From Candidatus Rifleibacteriota bacterium (lineage in GTDB: Bacteria; Muiribacteriota; Ozemobacteria; Ozemobacterales; Ozemobacteraceae), in assembly GCA_028691595.1 (NCBI GenBank), contig JAQUZA010000003.1, positions 1 to 34,012 on the forward strand: a stretch of DNA of 34,012 bases, given 5' to 3'. Both the position numbers and the translations under genes were made by a program. This document shows, one piece after another, positions 16,821-25,796 of this stretch. Within the stretch, counting starts at the first letter, position 1; each line of letters opens with the position of its first letter. The notes under the pieces are model-generated. The model saw nothing but the letters and a program-made list of their open reading frames with translations. It was not told where the DNA came from and did no database searches.

Positions 16821-18281
16821 TTAACCCCTGATTTTATCAAGCCCCAGCTGTTTTATCTTGCGTTGCAGAGTTCTGCGGCTGATCTGCAGTGCCGCTGAAG
16901 TTTTTGAAACATTGAAGTTGTGCTTCTGCAGCTGAGCTGAGAGGATTTCTCGTTCAGCGCAGGCCATAAGCTCATCAAAAGAGCCGTTTTCCGGCATCGA
17001 AGCCCTGAATTTGTTCTGCATTGCCGCTTCTTTGATTCCGGCCGGCAGATGATCAGGCTCTATTGTTTCGTCAGCGAGAACGACGGCACGTTTGAGGGCA
17101 TTTTCAAGCTCCCGGATGTTTCCCGGCCAGTTGTATTCATGCAGAATTCTCCATGATGCAGCACTGATCGCTGGTGAAGTGCGATTGTTTTGCGCAGCAA
17201 ACCGCTGGAGAAAGTGCTTAACAAGTGATGGCAGGTCTTCTTTGCGTTCTCTCAAGGGCGGCAGCGAAATTGTCATTTCGTTGATGCGGTAATAGAGGTC
17301 ATGTCTGAAGGCTCCGGTTTTGGCCATTTCGAGCATGTCTCTATTTGTGGCAGCGATTATCCGGCAGTCAACCGAAACTGGTCTGGTGCCGCCAACTCTG
17401 TAAAACTGTTGTTCCTGCAAAACCCGCAGAAGTTTGACCTGGGTGTTGAGAGAGGTTTCGGTTATTTCATCAAGAAAAATGGTGCCATGGTTGGCAATCT
17501 CGAAATAGCCGGGTTTTTGCGAACCCGCACCAGTAAAAGCGCCCTTCTCGTAGCCGAACAGTTCGCTTTCAATAATTGAATCTGGCAATGCTCCGCAGTT
17601 AACCGGAATAAAACTGTTGCCGGCACGGTCAGACAAAGAATGAATGGCGTGAGCTACGAGTTCTTTGCCGGTGCCGCTTTCGCCCTGAATGAGAATCGAC
17701 AGATTACTGCCGCTTATTTTTTTAAGGCATGAAAACATCGAGCGCATGGTTTCTGATTGCCCGATAATACCCCCAAACGATATGTCGCCGGCGGAGTCTT
17801 CATAGTTTTCCATCTGGGAGGCACTATTTACACTGCCGACCCGGGCCGGCGACAGTTCAACTGCCTTTTTTCGGGCAATTCCTGTCAGCCAGGCCGGAAA
17901 AAAGTCAACGAGTTGTTGTATCTCGTTCTCGAAAAGGCGTAATCTTCGGCCTTCCCGCCATATCTGGCCAGCCATTTCCTCTTTGCCAATGCTGGTGATT
18001 GAGTCGCCAAATTTTTCTACCAGGTTTTTCATTACAATCAGGTAGGGCAGGTGCCGGTCTGGAATCTGGGGAGCACTTTTGTCTTCGAGCCCGATGCTGG
18101 CAAGAACCCGGCGGCGCATTTCGGGCGGCATTGCCAGCCCGAAGTTTACCGCAAGTTTGCTGACGCTGTCAGATTTAAGCTGATCAAACAGGGCATCGAC
18201 CTGCTTAAGAACCGGCGGCGAAAACTGAGCCAGAAAATCGCCCGCCAGTTCTTTCAGGTGGTCACTTCTGGACATCAGCAT
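16821..18281 (-). CDS. Sigma54-dependent transcriptional activator with Fis-type HTH
   Basis: GESGTGKELVAHAIHSLS, ELFGYEKGAFTGAG, GTIFLDEITE, REL..NALKRAVVLA, C-terminal ALQISRRTLQRKIKQLGL; N-terminal about 180 aa unrecognised. Confidence 0.93.
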   Translation of the reverse strand: MLMSRSDHLKELAGDFLAQFSPPVLKQVDALFDQLKSDSVSKLAVNFGLAMPPEMRRRVLASIGLEDKSAPQIPDRHLPYLIVMKNLVEKFGDSITSIGKEEMAGQIWREGRRLRLFENEIQQLVDFFPAWLTGIARKKAVELSPARVGSVNSASQMENYEDSAGDISFGGIIGQSETMRSMFSCLKKISGSNLSILIQGESGTGKELVAHAIHSLSDRAGNSFIPVNCGALPDSIIESELFGYEKGAFTGAGSQKPGYFEIANHGTIFLDEITETSLNTQVKLLRVLQEQQFYRVGGTRPVSVDCRIIAATNRDMLEMAKTGAFRHDLYYRINEMTISLPPLRERKEDLPSLVKHFLQRFAAQNNRTSPAISAASWRILHEYNWPGNIRELENALKRAVVLADETIEPDHLPAGIKEAAMQNKFRASMPENGSFDELMACAEREILSAQLQKHNFNVSKTSAALQISRRTLQRKIKQLGLDKIRG

Positions 18282-19065
18282 CTCTTGGCTTGAGAAGTTC
18301 AGCGGGGATGGTTGCTTTGAGAGTTTTTAGAAAGTGAATGGCGGTTTTATCACCGGGGTTGGCTTCAAGGCTTTTCAGGTATGCTTCTTTTGCCTCGGCG
18401 GTTTTTCCGGCTTCCATTCTAACTCTACCAAGCCAGTTCCAGGCATCATGATTCATCGGGTTTGCCTTGGTTGCTTCTTCAAAAAGGGTGGCGGCCCCGG
18501 TTTTATTTTTCTGGCTGTAAAACAGATATCCCCATTTGCGCAGGGCAACCGAGAGATAAGCATTTGCCGTAGATTTTTTCTTGCTTTCGGGGAATTTGCT
18601 GATAAATTCACGCCAGGTTTCGGCCTCGCGTGAGAAGAAATTCATGCGGTGCAGCAGCATGGCGCGTTTATAAGTCAGCTTTTCTTCGTCTTCAGGCTTC
18701 TGTTTGAGAAGATGGGCGATTTTCATCAGTTCTTTTTCGATTCTGGCGCGCTCAGACTGGCCGAGTCTAAGTTGTTCGCGGGTTTCTGAGGCAATACGCC
18801 CCAATACTCTCATTTCTGCGAGTGGTGCGTTGCAATTGATACAGAAATCTTTGTCAGCGGGGTTTTCAGTGTTGCAATCAAGGCAAAGATTCAAGGCCAG
18901 CATGCAGTTCTTGCAGTTTGTGGCATCAGCTTTATTTATGGTTTTGCATTCGTAGCAGACGTTACGCTGGGCAAAAGCATCGGTGGCAGCGAAGAGAAAA
19001 AGACAAACTGCAAGCAGTGTGAAAAGAGTGGTTCGGGTAGACTTAGAGCGCAGAGAAAAAGTCAT
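18262..19065 (-). CDS. Exported zinc-ribbon and TPR protein
   Basis: Signal peptide MTFSLRSKSTRTTLFTLLAVCLFLFAATDAFA-QRN, two CxxC...CxxC ribbons (CYECKTINKADATNCKNC; CLDCNTENPADKDFCINC), C-terminal TPR-like repeats. Confidence 0.8.
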   Translation of the reverse strand: MTFSLRSKSTRTTLFTLLAVCLFLFAATDAFAQRNVCYECKTINKADATNCKNCMLALNLCLDCNTENPADKDFCINCNAPLAEMRVLGRIASETREQLRLGQSERARIEKELMKIAHLLKQKPEDEEKLTYKRAMLLHRMNFFSREAETWREFISKFPESKKKSTANAYLSVALRKWGYLFYSQKNKTGAATLFEEATKANPMNHDAWNWLGRVRMEAGKTAEAKEAYLKSLEANPGDKTAIHFLKTLKATIPAELLKPRDADVQK

Positions 19066-19885
19066 GGTAAACTCCATCGTTGATTGGGATCAAATCAGCG
19101 GCTTCGCAGGCCCTGTCGCTGAGTAGAATGCGACCTGGCAGCAGTGATGCCGCAGTTTTCAGGACAGATGAAACAACATCTTTCTCGGGTTTGCAGTCAC
19201 CCTTTTTAAAGATAAACCACTCGCGCCCGTCGTGGCAGGCGAGAAATGTCAGGTCTTTTTTGTAGATTTCGAAGGTTGCGGGCTTGCTGTGACGAAAGAC
19301 CGCGTAATCTGCCCCAAGATAGGCCCGCTGCATAAGATAAGCCGGGGGCAGGGGAGAACCGAGAAAAGGATGCAGGTTAAGCCCGGCAATCTCGTCGGGG
19401 TGAAGAACCACTCTCTCATTTCTGAGAATTTTGCCATGCTCGGCAGCAGAGATGTCAGCATAGCGATAATTGCGATCAGGGCGCATTCCTAGCATTGCAA
19501 GTTCTTCGCTGATTTTGCTGCTTTCAGCGAAGATTATCATTCCCGAACATTCTCTTTTTTTGGCTTCACGGCTTAGGCCTTCGAGAAGAAGCCGGGCAAC
19601 CTTCGGGTGACGATAATTTTCGTGAATTCGCCAGCCAATTATCGAAGCTTCGCCCGAAGGCTGCTTGACAAGATCGGCATGGGCAAAGATCAACGAGTTG
19701 TAGGCGAGCACCCATGAAGAGCCGGGGCTGCGAAAAACGATTTTGGCGTGCATGCGGCATGTTTCGCTACGGTCAAACCACGACCCTTCGAGAACCTCAG
19801 AACAGCAATGCATGTCTACGACGGCTTCTGGGTCTTCTTCGTAAGAAAAGGCTCTGAATTCAAGTTTATTAAAAATTTCCTGCAT
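19043..19885 (-). CDS. GNAT-like acetyltransferase
   Basis: 280 aa; IIGWRIHENYRHPKVARLLLEGLSREAKKRECSGMIIFAE resembles GNAT motif A context. Confidence 0.5.
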   Translation of the reverse strand: MQEIFNKLEFRAFSYEEDPEAVVDMHCCSEVLEGSWFDRSETCRMHAKIVFRSPGSSWVLAYNSLIFAHADLVKQPSGEASIIGWRIHENYRHPKVARLLLEGLSREAKKRECSGMIIFAESSKISEELAMLGMRPDRNYRYADISAAEHGKILRNERVVLHPDEIAGLNLHPFLGSPLPPAYLMQRAYLGADYAVFRHSKPATFEIYKKDLTFLACHDGREWFIFKKGDCKPEKDVVSSVLKTAASLLPGRILLSDRACEAADLIPINDGVYHDFFSAL

Positions 19886-20010
19886 AATGATTTCCTGTTG
19901 GTCTGACTACATCTTTAACGATTTTCAGGGCAAAAAGTCAAGCTGTAAACAACCTTCTGTTAACGCTTGTGAGAATAACGCCGATACATAGGTGAATTGT
20001 AATTCGACTT

Positions 20011-21567
20011 ATGCGAGGTAATGGCTTGTCTGGAATCAACGAAATTGTTCCGCTGATACTCAGTGAAGGCATATTTTTTGTTCTGCTGCTGGTTTTAATA
20101 ATAGGTTGGCGAGGCTTTTTGCGAGTGATGGCACGGCGCAGCGGGGCGAATGAAGGAACCTTCTGGAATGCCATTTCCATGCCCGGCTATCTTATGGCGG
20201 CATCATTGCCATTTTATATTTATTGCCGGCTGCGTGATTTTGATTTTTTCAGACCGGAAGTTTTTGCGCTGGCTCAATTACTGTTAAACGCTTCTCTTGT
20301 TCTGCTGATCGGCGAAATTCTCTTTTTCGGAGCCCTGCGCAGCTATTCACAGCGCAAGTCAGGGCAGGAGTTTCCGAGTATTTTCAGGCAGCTTTTAAAG
20401 AGTCTGGTATATCTGATTCTTATACTGTCGTTTCTATCTAATACCTACAAAATTGACATTACCCCCTTGTTGACCACTTCAGCGGTTTTTACAATGGTTC
20501 TCGGTCTTGCTCTTCAGGATGTGCTCGGCAACCTGTTTGCCGGTTTGTCGGTTCACATTTCCCCCCCGTTCAGAATTGGTGACTGGATAAAGATCAACGG
20601 TTATTTTGGCCGTGTCGAAGAATCAAACTGGCGGGCAACCACCTTGCGTCAGTCTAATATGGGTCTGGTGGTCATCCCAAATAATCATATTTCCAAAAAT
20701 GAAATAATCAATTACTCAGATAATTCCGGTTCAATGTTCAGTGAGCTGACAGTCGGGCTTCCATACGGAGTTTCGCCTGAAAGGCTTCGTAGAATACTAC
20801 TGGCGGCAGCAAGACAGGTTGAAGAGATTTATCAGCGGCCGACTCCAAGCGTTATCATTACCAGGTTTGGTGAATCGGCAATTGATTACAAAATCAGGTT
20901 CTGGCAATCGAATGATGATCGACCCGATAAAATTCTTGATCAACTCTCATCGCGTATCTGGTATAGATTGAAGCGTGAAGGTCTGTCGATACCTTTTCCC
21001 ATCAGAGATGTCTATGTTCACCATGAACAGGACGATCATCAGAAGGTCATCGAGCACCGCCTCAGCCTTATCGCCGGGGTCGATTTTATCGCCGCCCTTG
21101 ACCAGAAGCTCAAAGTTCTGGTTGCCGAAAGGCTTGAAGAATGCTGGTATGAGACTGGTGAGCACGTGGTTACCGAAGGGGCTTTTGATACCGACTTTTT
21201 TATAATTGACCGTGGCAGGGTGCAGGTTTTTGTCGCCAGTGCCGGCCAGAAGGCTGTTGCAGAGCTTGGAGAAGGAGAGTTCTTCGGAGAAATGTCATTG
21301 CTTACGGGCGAAAAGCGCTCTGCTTCCGTTGTCGCCAAGACCGAAATACGCCTGCTTAAGTTGAATCGGGATACGATGGGCCGTCTGCTCAGCGAAGACA
21401 GTCAGCTGGCAGAAAATTTGAGCAAGACTCTGGCAGAAAGAAGCAACAGAACCAGTCAGATGGTTGCCAGCCATCATGAAAGCAAGGTCGTCAGCCAGAA
21501 ACAGGTTGACGAAAACGCTGCCAAAGCCGCTATTTTGCGGCGAATTCGTGGTTTCTTCAAGCTATGA
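20011..21567 (+). CDS. MscS-family mechanosensitive channel with C-terminal cyclic-nucleotide-binding domain
   Basis: GLALQDVLGNLFAGLSVHISPPFRIGDWIKINGYFGRVEESNWRATTLRQSNMGLVVIPNNHISKNEIINYS (MscS) and FDTDFFIIDRGRVQVFV...LGEGEFFGEMSLLTGEKRSASVVAKTEIRLLKL (cNMP domain). Confidence 0.92.
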   Translation: MRGNGLSGINEIVPLILSEGIFFVLLLVLIIGWRGFLRVMARRSGANEGTFWNAISMPGYLMAASLPFYIYCRLRDFDFFRPEVFALAQLLLNASLVLLIGEILFFGALRSYSQRKSGQEFPSIFRQLLKSLVYLILILSFLSNTYKIDITPLLTTSAVFTMVLGLALQDVLGNLFAGLSVHISPPFRIGDWIKINGYFGRVEESNWRATTLRQSNMGLVVIPNNHISKNEIINYSDNSGSMFSELTVGLPYGVSPERLRRILLAAARQVEEIYQRPTPSVIITRFGESAIDYKIRFWQSNDDRPDKILDQLSSRIWYRLKREGLSIPFPIRDVYVHHEQDDHQKVIEHRLSLIAGVDFIAALDQKLKVLVAERLEECWYETGEHVVTEGAFDTDFFIIDRGRVQVFVASAGQKAVAELGEGEFFGEMSLLTGEKRSASVVAKTEIRLLKLNRDTMGRLLSEDSQLAENLSKTLAERSNRTSQMVASHHESKVVSQKQVDENAAKAAILRRIRGFFKL

Positions 21568-21647
21568 ACGGCCGCGTGATGTAAATTCTTGAGAATTATT
21601 CCCGCGAAGGCGGGGCTAAAAGCAGGCAAGCACTGGATTCCCGCTTG

Positions 21648-21877
21648 CGGGTCTGTCTATTTATTCTCCCATGAAAAGTGATTTAAGGATTATTAAATAA
21701 TGTTCTCCGGTTCGACGGCGCAGCTATCAGCCGGGTTACTTTTTCTTCAGCGATTCCTCACTTCGTTCGTCACAAGCTTACGAAAAAGTAATCCCGTCTT
21801 CTATCTGCACCTGGTGAAGGCTTAAAACTGGTTTCTATTAAATTAAGCATCAAATTACTGATTAAATCGACAGACCC
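21648..21877. repeat. Dispersed repeat copy 2 (inverted-repeat-bounded, variable internal hairpin)
   Basis: GGGTCTGTCTATTTA ... ATTAAATCGACAGACCC ends; interior AAGGATTATTAAATAATGTTCTCCGGTTCGACGGCGCAGCTATCAGCCGGG shared with copy 1. Confidence 0.8.
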
Positions 21878-22028
21878 TTGCCGGGACGAAGAACCCCCGA
21901 AATTCTTGTGTGACAAAGGCTTAGCAGTTTTTAAACAGGGGTTAAGGCATACCTGTCATTGAACTGGCAGAATTTTATTTCTGGGTGTTCGATATTGTTT
22001 TTGTGATTTGAAAAAAAGCATGAAAATG

Positions 22029-22057
22029 TTGACCTGTCGGTAGCCTGGGCATATAAT
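22029..22057 (+). promoter_or_regulatory. Sigma70-type promoter for downstream YkgJ-like gene
   Basis: TTGACC-N17-TATAAT. Confidence 0.7.
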
Positions 22058-22089
22058 TCAAACACCCTGTTTTGTGTGTGGGAGTTCTA

Positions 22090-22416
22090 ATGCAGAAAGT
22101 TTATAAAAAAGTTGTAACTTCTTTTAAAATGCAGGTTAAGCGCCGCTACCTGATGCTTCTGAAAAAGCAGGTCGTTGAAGAGGGGCTTAAACGCCGTCGG
22201 GGTGACTGTCTTGGTTGTGGAGCCTGCTGCAAATCGTCTTTTCCCTGCCCGTTTCTGTATGAAAAAGACGGGATGTTTCTCTGCCGCATACATGAAACCA
22301 AGCCCGATGTCTGCAAAATTTATCCATTCAACGAAGAAGATATGTTTCCGCATACCAAAGACAAATGCGGTTACCATTTCGTCGATGAGATTATCGACGA
22401 AAACGAAAAAAGGTAG
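22090..22416 (+). CDS. YkgJ-family cysteine cluster protein
   Basis: CLGCGACCKSSFPCPFLYEKDGMFLCRIHETKPDVCKIYPF; ATG at 22090 with GGGAG upstream. Confidence 0.82.
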   Translation: MQKVYKKVVTSFKMQVKRRYLMLLKKQVVEEGLKRRRGDCLGCGACCKSSFPCPFLYEKDGMFLCRIHETKPDVCKIYPFNEEDMFPHTKDKCGYHFVDEIIDENEKR

Positions 22417-22448
22417 TTACTGCTGATTTGTCAGCCTGATTTGCCATA

Positions 22449-22499
22449 AAATCTGCAGAAGCCCGGCCAGTTTGTTAAAGGCCGGGCTTCTGCAGATTT
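22449..22499. terminator. Long perfect inverted repeat, probable bidirectional terminator
   Basis: AAATCTGCAGAAGCCCGGCC-agtttgttaaa-GGCCGGGCTTCTGCAGATTT, 20-bp perfect stem between convergent genes. Confidence 0.75.
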
Positions 22500-22500
22500 G

Positions 22501-23922
22501 TTATTTAATGCGGTGCAGTTTCATCAGGTTGGTGTTGCCTTTAACCCCCAGGGGCACGCCGGCAACGATGACAATGACATCACCGGATTTAACAATACCG
22601 AGTTCTTTTAATGTTTTTTCTGACATGGCGATCATCTCGTCGGTATTGCGCATGTCGCTGACGATAAGCGGATTTACACCCCAGCTGAGGGCAAGGCGGC
22701 GGCAGGTTGCAGCCCGGGGAGTCAAGGCAAAGACCGGAGTTGAAGGATGATACTTTGAAATGTGCAGGGCGGTATTGCCGCTGTGGGTAAAGGGCACAAT
22801 TGCCCTGGCATTAACATTCAGGGCTGCCTCGCACGCTGCGTGTGCCATAACTTCTTCGATGGCATTACCCACCTCAGGGAGCAGGTTGTTGATGCGTTCA
22901 TCATTGCCAACATTGACCTGCTCTGCTTCAGCGGCAATTGCTGCCATCATTTTAACAGCTTCTACCGGGTATCTACCGGCGGCAGTTTCACCTGAGAGCA
23001 TGACTGCATCGGAGCCTTCGATTATGGCGTTAAAAACGTCGGTGGTTTCGGCCCGGGTGGGGCGCTGGCTTTCGATCATTGATTCAAGCATCTGGGTGGC
23101 GGTAATGACGGTTTTGCCGCGTCTGCCGCATTTCTGGAGAAGTTGGCGCTGTACGGCCGGCACCTTTTGAATCGGCATTTCGACTCCGAGGTCACCGCGG
23201 GCAATCATTATCCCTTCACAATTGTCGAGAATTCTGTCTATTTCGCTCAGGGCTTCGGGTTTTTCAATTTTGGCAATGATGCGAACGGGGTTGTCGCCAA
23301 TCAACTGCTGCAGGTCGATTAGATCCTGGGCTTTTCTGACAAAGCTGAGTGCCACAAAGTCGAGTTCATTTTCGATCATGAACTTGAGGTCGAGCTTGTC
23401 TTTTTCGGTAATGGTTGCAATGCTCAGAGCTGCGTTGGGCATGCTCAGCCCCTTCTTGTCCTTCAGGGTGCCGCCATCGGTAACTCTACAGTTTATGCGG
23501 TTTCCTTCAATACTGATGGCTTCGAGGGCCAGGTTGCCGTCGTCGAGAAGAATTGAATTGCCCGGCCTGATGTCTTTGGTCAGGAATGGGTATGAAGTGC
23601 CAATGCCGTTCTGACTGCCTGGTTCATCGGGGTTTTCGCTTAAATAGAAGAGATCGCCGGCTTTTAATTCGATTGGGCCGTTGGCGAATTTGCCAATTCT
23701 GATCTTTGGCCCGCAAAGGTCGCCAAGAATTGCGACGAAGCGGCAGGTTTTTTCGGAAGCCTGCCGTATGGTTTTGATGGCGGTCAGGTGGCTTTCATGC
23801 GTGCCATGGGAAAAGTTGAGGCGAAAGACGTTGACTCCTGCCATAATGAGCTGTTCGACGGTTTCGAGGGCGGAAGATGCCGGGCCAAGGGTGGCAACAA
23901 TGCGCGTTTTTTTTGAGGTCAT
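22501..23922 (-). CDS. pyk: Pyruvate kinase
   Basis: 473 aa; TRIVATLGPASS, VFRLNFSHGTHESH, IIAKIEKPEAL, GIMIARGDLGVEMP, TATQMLESMIESQRPTRAETTDVFNAI. Confidence 0.97.
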   Translation of the reverse strand: MTSKKTRIVATLGPASSALETVEQLIMAGVNVFRLNFSHGTHESHLTAIKTIRQASEKTCRFVAILGDLCGPKIRIGKFANGPIELKAGDLFYLSENPDEPGSQNGIGTSYPFLTKDIRPGNSILLDDGNLALEAISIEGNRINCRVTDGGTLKDKKGLSMPNAALSIATITEKDKLDLKFMIENELDFVALSFVRKAQDLIDLQQLIGDNPVRIIAKIEKPEALSEIDRILDNCEGIMIARGDLGVEMPIQKVPAVQRQLLQKCGRRGKTVITATQMLESMIESQRPTRAETTDVFNAIIEGSDAVMLSGETAAGRYPVEAVKMMAAIAAEAEQVNVGNDERINNLLPEVGNAIEEVMAHAACEAALNVNARAIVPFTHSGNTALHISKYHPSTPVFALTPRAATCRRLALSWGVNPLIVSDMRNTDEMIAMSEKTLKELGIVKSGDVIVIVAGVPLGVKGNTNLMKLHRIK

Positions 23923-24112
23923 TTAGTCTCTCCTGCCTACTGGTTACTATTTTAAGGCTTCGGCCTGTCAGCCGCCTGTTTTTTATAGCATACACGAGAA
24001 TGATTTTCACTACAAACGGTGCACCTGCAAAAAAAGTTGCTGTTAACGCATGGATTTGCCGATAGACATAGGGAAAAATTATAAATTGTTGCCAATAATC
24101 AGGAGGCAAATC

Positions 24113-25783
24113 ATGAAAAGGCTTGTGTTTACCGGTTTTCTGGTGCTTTGCCTGAGTGTTCCTGTTTTTTCTCTATCTTTTGATGCCCTGCCGGGGTATC
24201 AGGATGAAGGAATGAAGCTTTATGTGCGCGGAACAGGGAAACTTCAGGACCGAAATTTTGTTGAGGCTGTTACCGACCTGACGAGGGCGGTAAAATTGCG
24301 TCCTGATATTGCCGAGGCTTTTCACAATCTGGGTTTTGCCTTTGAGAAGACCGGAGACTTGCGCAACGCAGCCCGGGCTTATGAACGGGCCCTTAACATC
24401 AAACCAAATTACCCTTCGGCGCTCAATAATCTTGGCTATCTTCTGGCAACGACCGAGACCGATGCTGCAAAGGCAGTAGCTCTTTGTCAGCGTGCAGTTG
24501 AACTTCAGCCGAACACAGCCAGTTTTCAGGATTCGCTCGGTTGGGCGCTCTATAAAGCCAATCGCCATGCCGAGGCCGTCAGTCATTTTTCGGCCGCCAT
24601 CAAGCTTGAACCAGGCTTTTTCAAGGCACATTTCAATCTCGGGCTTGTTGAATTTTCGGCTGGCAACTACAGTGCTGCCGCCAGTCACTTTCGCAATGTC
24701 ATTCAGTTGAACGCAAATTATCTCAAGGCTTATGTGCCGCTGGCAGATTGTTATGAAAAGCTTAAAGATGATGCCAAGGCCCTGCACGTCTATCGTCAGG
24801 CACTTGCAAAAGCTCCTGAATCAGACCCGATCAGAAAGCACCTTGAACGCAAGGTTAAAAGTCTGACCTCAGAGTCTAAAAAATTCTATTTTTCTAATGT
24901 AAAGAAGATGCAGGGCAGCTCAAAACTTCAGGAACTTCTTGAACGCAAAGGCAAATCCGGTTCACTGGGTGCAGGTTATAATGTTGCAGCAGCCCCTGTT
25001 GAAAGCAATACGAGCTTTACCCCGGTCAGTGCCATCGATCAGCCGGTAGTTGCAGCAGCTTACAACCCTGCAGATGTGGCGTTCAATGCTGCTCCGGCAG
25101 CTGTCAGTCAATATAATGTGAGTCGGGCAAATATTGCCGCCCGCAATGAACGCGAAACCAATACTGTTTCATCCTCATATTCAGCGGCTTCAGTGCGCAT
25201 GGTTTCTACTCCAAGAGAAATCAGCGTCAGCCAGGAGCGAGAACTTGAAAGAAAGTATTCGTTGAGCAAATCTTATCTCGATCGTGGGCTTGTTTCTGAA
25301 GCCGCAAATGAACTGAACTACATTATCAACAATGCCCCTCAGACAACAATGGTTTCGCGTCAGGCGAGAAACCTGTTGCTCAGGGTGCGCAAACAAATGG
25401 AAGAAAAGAGTTCGCAGAAAGCTCAGACTCATCGCGACATGGGCAAGGACTTCTTCAGATCCGGGCAGTATGCCCTTGCTGAAACTGAATTTAACAAGGC
25501 GTTGAGCCTTGACCCTGAAAATGCTGAGGTCTACAAGGATATTGCACTGCTCTGTTATAACCAGGGTCGATATCAGGATGCCTATGAAAAAAGCAAGAAG
25601 GCGATTGCGCTCGACCGCACCCTTAAAGAAGCTTATGTGGTTCTGGCCTCTCTCTATGCCAGAAAAGGTCGCCCCGACGATGCGCGTCGCACTCTTAAGA
25701 TGGTGAAGGAAGTTTCTTCCAGGCGTGATGCCGTCGATGAACTGGCCGAAAAAATGATGGCCTCGTTGACCCCCGAATACTGA
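24113..25783 (+). CDS. Exported TPR-repeat protein
   Basis: Signal peptide MKRLVFTGFLVLCLSVPVFSLS with AGGAGG upstream; multiple TPR motifs (EAFHNLGFAFEKTGDLRNAARAYERALNIKPNYPSALNNLGY...). Confidence 0.9.
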   Translation: MKRLVFTGFLVLCLSVPVFSLSFDALPGYQDEGMKLYVRGTGKLQDRNFVEAVTDLTRAVKLRPDIAEAFHNLGFAFEKTGDLRNAARAYERALNIKPNYPSALNNLGYLLATTETDAAKAVALCQRAVELQPNTASFQDSLGWALYKANRHAEAVSHFSAAIKLEPGFFKAHFNLGLVEFSAGNYSAAASHFRNVIQLNANYLKAYVPLADCYEKLKDDAKALHVYRQALAKAPESDPIRKHLERKVKSLTSESKKFYFSNVKKMQGSSKLQELLERKGKSGSLGAGYNVAAAPVESNTSFTPVSAIDQPVVAAAYNPADVAFNAAPAAVSQYNVSRANIAARNERETNTVSSSYSAASVRMVSTPREISVSQERELERKYSLSKSYLDRGLVSEAANELNYIINNAPQTTMVSRQARNLLLRVRKQMEEKSSQKAQTHRDMGKDFFRSGQYALAETEFNKALSLDPENAEVYKDIALLCYNQGRYQDAYEKSKKAIALDRTLKEAYVVLASLYARKGRPDDARRTLKMVKEVSSRRDAVDELAEKMMASLTPEY

Positions 25784-25796
25784 AACACCGGCTGCA

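Noticed and set aside
16821-18281. Regulator of the BMC operon
   Set aside because: It is several kb away, separated by uvrB and 6S RNA, and I saw no sigma54 consensus immediately upstream of the BMC genes.
21590-22070. tRNA or known riboswitch in the ORF-free gap
   Set aside because: No T-loop GGTTCGAATCC-type element or consensus I recognise for common riboswitch classes; the content is better explained by the dispersed repeat.
24173-24787. 204-aa minus-strand ORF
   Set aside because: Antisense to the TPR protein; no recognisable domain or good ribosome-binding site.
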